Below are positions 39,252-41,739 of a stretch of 41,739 bases of DNA, in pieces. The position numbers and the translations under genes were made by a program. How positions within the stretch are numbered: position 1 is the first letter of the stretch; every line of letters starts with the position of its first letter. Under the pieces are notes generated by a model. The model did not search any database, was not told the DNA's origin, and saw only the letters and a program-made list of their open reading frames with translations. Origin of the DNA: an uncultured Clostridia bacterium (GTDB lineage: Bacteria > Bacillota > Clostridia > UMGS1810); the NCBI GenBank assembly GCA_934454585.1, contig CAKSFP010000024.1, positions 1 to 41,739 of the forward strand, given 5' to 3'.

Positions 39252-41135
39252 TTACTTTCCCAAAATGTTTTCCAACTCTTTGTCCGTGATAACTCCCTTG
39301 ACATTAAGGTTTTCCGCAAGCTTTCCGCCCTGTTTTGTCTTTACGGAGAGTGCCTCGTAAACAACCTTAACCATATCGTCACGAATAAATTTTCCGCTTG
39401 CCTTATATTCTTTCACATCGTCCGCGCTGACAAGACCAAGGCTTTGCGCCGTCTCAAACGCATTCTCGGGCGTTGCGTCCGTGTAACCGAGAAGTCGGAG
39501 CACAAGCGTGACAAACTGGTCTGCGCTGACATCCGCCTCGGGCGAAAATTCATCCGCCGCAGTGCCCTTCGTGATTCCGTTGTCATGGCAATACATAGTG
39601 TAGGCATATGACCATCTGTCCGACGGCACATCCTTGAACACAGGCTGATAGTCCGCCGCATTGAGTTTTGCCTCGTCGCCGAGCAGACGCACAAGAATCG
39701 TCACGCTCTCCTCGCGTGTGAATGTCTTTTCAAGTTCATATCCCTTTTCCGTGCCGCGCAGGAGTCCTATGCTGTTGAGGGATTCGGCGTACTTTTCATT
39801 TTTACTGTCGCCTTGTTTTTTATCCTTATTATCTGACGGCTTTTCCTTGGGTCCAAAATTCGGGTCAACATCGTCTTTTTCTTCTTTGTTTTTCCCGGTT
39901 ATTTCTGCAGCCTCTGCTGCGGTAAATCCAAGGACATCGCAAAGTCCACCGCCGAATTTCTTCATACTCTCTTTTCCGTATTCGGTCTGAGTGTAATTGC
40001 AATCGGTAAGGCTAACCGCATCCGAAGGTTTCAAATCTTCCTGTGGAAAATACTGAACCTTAAGGTCATTTGCCGTTGCCTTGCCCGTGAAAACAAACTG
40101 ACCGCTCGCACCGTTTGCGCCAACCCTGTCAGACACAAGTTTGTTGTCCTTAATATACCGAGGTTCATCAAATTCAAGCGTGTTTCCCTGTCCCTGAGTC
40201 GATGGGCGCGACCAAAGCCTTTGAGTACCCCTACTGCCCTCTAAAGTGAGTATCGCAAGCGGGGAGCCCTGCCAATACATTTCGATTGTGCATTTGATTG
40301 TTTCTCCGCTCTTAGCCACGGTATCAAACAGCGAATCATAAAAACTCTTGTCATTGACTATATTGCAAGTTACTTTGTCCATAAGGTCAAACGCAAGCTT
40401 ACTGCCGGAACTCGAATACATGGTCTGATTATCCAAATCTACGGTTTGCAGATATTTCGGCTGCAATTTTGCCCTTGTTTCCGAGACGGTTTCACGACCC
40501 GGCAAGTATTTATTTGACAAGTTCGCAATTTCGTTCATTATTTGTGACGGAGTCTCGGTGTAAAATACACTGCCGAGAATCTCTATATAATTATTGCGAA
40601 AATCTATTACACCCCAGCCGTCACCGCCTATACCGTCCATGCACAGACACTCTGTCGTGCGCGGATTGTCTTTTGTGCTACCGCTGTAAAGTTTCGTTTG
40701 AGAATCATTTTTGATAACTCCCAAAACCGCATTTACAAATTTGACTATGTCAGTAATATTCGTCTTGTCTTCAATATCGACAATTTTATAATGCTTTGTA
40801 TTTCTTGTTATAATCTCCAACTCATATGTGCTTTCGGATGCATCGTTCAAGTTTTTAACGAATTTTTCAAGCACTGTTACATCCTCTTTTCTGTCGGAGT
40901 TCGTCAGCAACGATGTGTAATTGCTTTCGGATTTATTTTCACCATTGTCGTCAGTGGTTTTTGTTTCGTCGGATTCGGGTTTTACATCGGTATTTGTTTC
41001 GCCCGGCTCTACGATTGCCGGAAGGTCATCCACCTCGGGGATATCTTCCTCGGCAAATGACAACAGGGGGATTGAGCTTGCCAACATTGCGCCCGTTAGA
41101 GCAAATGCGGCGGTTTTCCTGAAATAATGGTTCAT
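39252..41135 (-). CDS. Secreted protein with variable N-terminal region and three C-terminal SLH repeats
   Basis: A 627-residue exported protein. Residues 1 to about 28 are the shared signal peptide (MNHYFRKTAAFALTGAMLAS), followed by an acidic, Thr/Asn/Glu-rich stretch. A unique region of about 380 residues follows (KFVNAVLGVIKNDSQTKLYS, EMYWQGSPLAILTLEGSRGT, QRLWSRPSTQGQGNTLEFDE), then a charged linker (KEEKDDVDPNFGPKEKPSDN) and three SLH repeats from about residue 450 (FKDVPSDRWSYAYTMYCHDN, LGLVSADDVKEYKASGKFIR). AAGGAG precedes ATG 41135. The SLH DNA matches both neighbours closely: 39454-39766 with 36858-37170, and 39244-39553 with 41430-41739. A good promoter lies upstream. Confidence 0.88.
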   Translation of the reverse strand: MNHYFRKTAAFALTGAMLASSIPLLSFAEEDIPEVDDLPAIVEPGETNTDVKPESDETKTTDDNGENKSESNYTSLLTNSDRKEDVTVLEKFVKNLNDASESTYELEIITRNTKHYKIVDIEDKTNITDIVKFVNAVLGVIKNDSQTKLYSGSTKDNPRTTECLCMDGIGGDGWGVIDFRNNYIEILGSVFYTETPSQIMNEIANLSNKYLPGRETVSETRAKLQPKYLQTVDLDNQTMYSSSGSKLAFDLMDKVTCNIVNDKSFYDSLFDTVAKSGETIKCTIEMYWQGSPLAILTLEGSRGTQRLWSRPSTQGQGNTLEFDEPRYIKDNKLVSDRVGANGASGQFVFTGKATANDLKVQYFPQEDLKPSDAVSLTDCNYTQTEYGKESMKKFGGGLCDVLGFTAAEAAEITGKNKEEKDDVDPNFGPKEKPSDNKDKKQGDSKNEKYAESLNSIGLLRGTEKGYELEKTFTREESVTILVRLLGDEAKLNAADYQPVFKDVPSDRWSYAYTMYCHDNGITKGTAADEFSPEADVSADQFVTLVLRLLGYTDATPENAFETAQSLGLVSADDVKEYKASGKFIRDDMVKVVYEALSVKTKQGGKLAENLNVKGVITDKELENILGK

Positions 41136-41174
41136 AGATAAATCTCCTTTTCTTTTTCTCGTGTTTGAGAATTA

Positions 41175-41202
41175 ATTTTAACATTTGTCGGTAAACTGTC
41201 AA
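41175..41202 (-). promoter_or_regulatory. Promoter of the 39252-41135 SLH gene
   Basis: Minus strand: TTGACA (41202-41197), 16 bases, TAAAAT (41180-41175), about 40 bases before ATG 41135. Confidence 0.65.
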
Positions 41203-41209
41203 CCCCCTT

Positions 41210-41248
41210 GTGATGATTAACACAAATAGCGTGATGATTGACACAAAT
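41210..41248. promoter_or_regulatory. Tandem 18-bp boxes just upstream of the SLH promoter
   Basis: GTGATGATTAACACAAAT (41210-41227) and GTGATGATTGACACAAAT (41231-41248) differ at one base and start 21 bases apart, two turns of DNA. The nearer box ends eight bases from the -35, a position typical of an activator or response-regulator site. Confidence 0.6.
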
Positions 41249-41382
41249 TAATCTCTGTTCTCAGGGTAAACTATGTTGAATGGGAAAGCAATAGTAATGT
41301 CAAGTTTGGCATGTTTTTTGTCGAGTTTGGATTAAATAAGCCACAATATTACATTTTACCGAGTGAATCATCAACAAGGCGG

Positions 41383-41409
41383 TAGGGGGCGATGACCTCA
41401 TCGCCCCCA
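41383..41409. repeat. GC-rich palindrome (dispersed family)
   Basis: GGGGGCGATGA/TCATCGCCCCC, perfect 11-base arms around CC, with GTA before and AC after. It lies 30 bases from the end of the next SLH gene and could also act as a terminator-like stem. The rest of 41249-41382 shows nothing recognisable. Confidence 0.65.
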
Positions 41410-41437
41410 CGCGAATTAACACATCGCACAAATCATC

Positions 41438-41739
41438 TTACTTTCCCAAAATGCTCTCCAACTCTTTGTCCGTGATAACTCCCTTGACATTAAGGTTTTC
41501 CGCAAGCTTTCCGCCCTGTTTTGTCTTTACGGAGAGTGCCTCGTAAACAACCTTAACCATATCGTCACGAATAAATTTTCCGCTTGCCTTATATTCTTTC
41601 ACATCGTCCGCACTGACAAGACCAAGGCTTTGCGCCGTCTCAAACGCATTCTCAGGCGTCGAGTCCGTGTAACCGAGAAGTCGGAGCACAAGCGTGACAA
41701 ACTGGTCTGCGCTGACATCTGCCTCGGGCGAAAATTCGT
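41438..41739 (-). CDS. SLH-repeat protein, C-terminal end only (runs off the window)
   Basis: The last 99 codons of another array member, open to the window edge: FSPEADVSADQFVTLVLRLL, GYTDSTPENAFETAQSLGLV, SADDVKEYKASGKFIRDDMV, KVVYEALSVKTKQGGKLAEN, ending ITDKELESILGK. It is nearly identical to the end of the gene at 39252-41135 in DNA as well as protein; one visible change is A to S in GYTDSTPEN. The upstream part, including signal peptide and variable region, lies to the right of the window. Confidence 0.85.
   Translation of the reverse strand, partial: EFSPEADVSADQFVTLVLRLLGYTDSTPENAFETAQSLGLVSADDVKEYKASGKFIRDDMVKVVYEALSVKTKQGGKLAENLNVKGVITDKELESILGK

Noticed and set aside
36611..41739. 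CRISPR-like or tandem-repeat array
   Set aside because: The repeats are hundreds of bases long and code for SLH domains; there are no short direct repeats with spacers.

Overview
The window looks like a chromosomal segment of an anaerobic, probably spore-forming member of the Clostridia (Bacillota). The signs are a SpoVT fragment, several S-layer-homology (SLH) surface proteins, strong AGGAGG-type ribosome binding sites, consensus TTGACA/TATAAT promoters, an RpiR-controlled sugar operon, an ETF, QueG-like Fe-S proteins and IS200/IS605 remnants. I found no rRNA, tRNA or CRISPR array. Family names were assigned by eye from motifs, without a database search.

Layout. 1-1.4 kb: the 3' part of a large serine recombinase that reads in frame into SpoVT lacking its first ~29 residues. 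This is what an element integrated inside spoVT would leave at one junction. 1.5-2.5 kb: an acyltransferase-3 membrane protein. 2.6-12.8 kb (minus): a nine-gene sugar or sugar-acid operon. In transcription order it encodes a FucI/AraA-type isomerase, a GlcD-like flavoprotein, a GlcF-like Fe-S protein, a class II aldolase, a PfkB kinase, an IolB-like isomerase, a DUF4867 protein, an FGGY kinase and a single-chain EtfB-EtfA fusion. The divergent rpiR-type regulator (13.1 kb) shares with it a promoter region holding three TGAAA-TTTCA palindromes. The genes suggest that a sugar is isomerised, phosphorylated (perhaps twice) and cleaved, while a hydroxy-acid intermediate is oxidised through flavin, Fe-S and ETF carriers. 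No transporter is present and the substrate is unknown.

14-16 kb: exonuclease III and ornithine carbamoyltransferase (argF), convergent around a structured repeat. 16-17.5 kb: an HTH plus DUF3990-type ADP-ribosyltransferase with a translationally coupled partner, a likely toxin-antitoxin module. 17.5-21.2 kb: an SLH protein, a 46-residue membrane peptide, a zinc-ribbon membrane protein and an XRE regulator. 21.3-28.5 kb: a DUF5696-like glycosidase-type protein, three paralogous QueG/reductive-dehalogenase-like Fe-S proteins, a cupin, a YgjV-like fragment, a U32-type protein and a divergent AraC regulator.

28.8-31.5 kb: a large S-layer-type protein with a structured leader. 31.5-35.7 kb: an AT-richer patch of decaying accessory DNA (broken AraC gene, ThuA-like gene with a start-proximal frameshift, Gfo/Idh/MocA oxidoreductase, PNPOx-family gene, IS200/IS605 tnpA fragment, truncated GNAT gene), bordered by IS200-like hairpins. 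35.8-36.5 kb: a Phd/RelE toxin-antitoxin pair. 36.6-41.7 kb (minus): an array of secreted and SLH proteins whose ends are nearly identical in DNA while their middles differ, continuing past the right edge.

The most promising observations are the recombinase-SpoVT junction, the shared-ends/variable-middle SLH array, the uncharacterised ETF-linked sugar operon and a nested hairpin repeat family.
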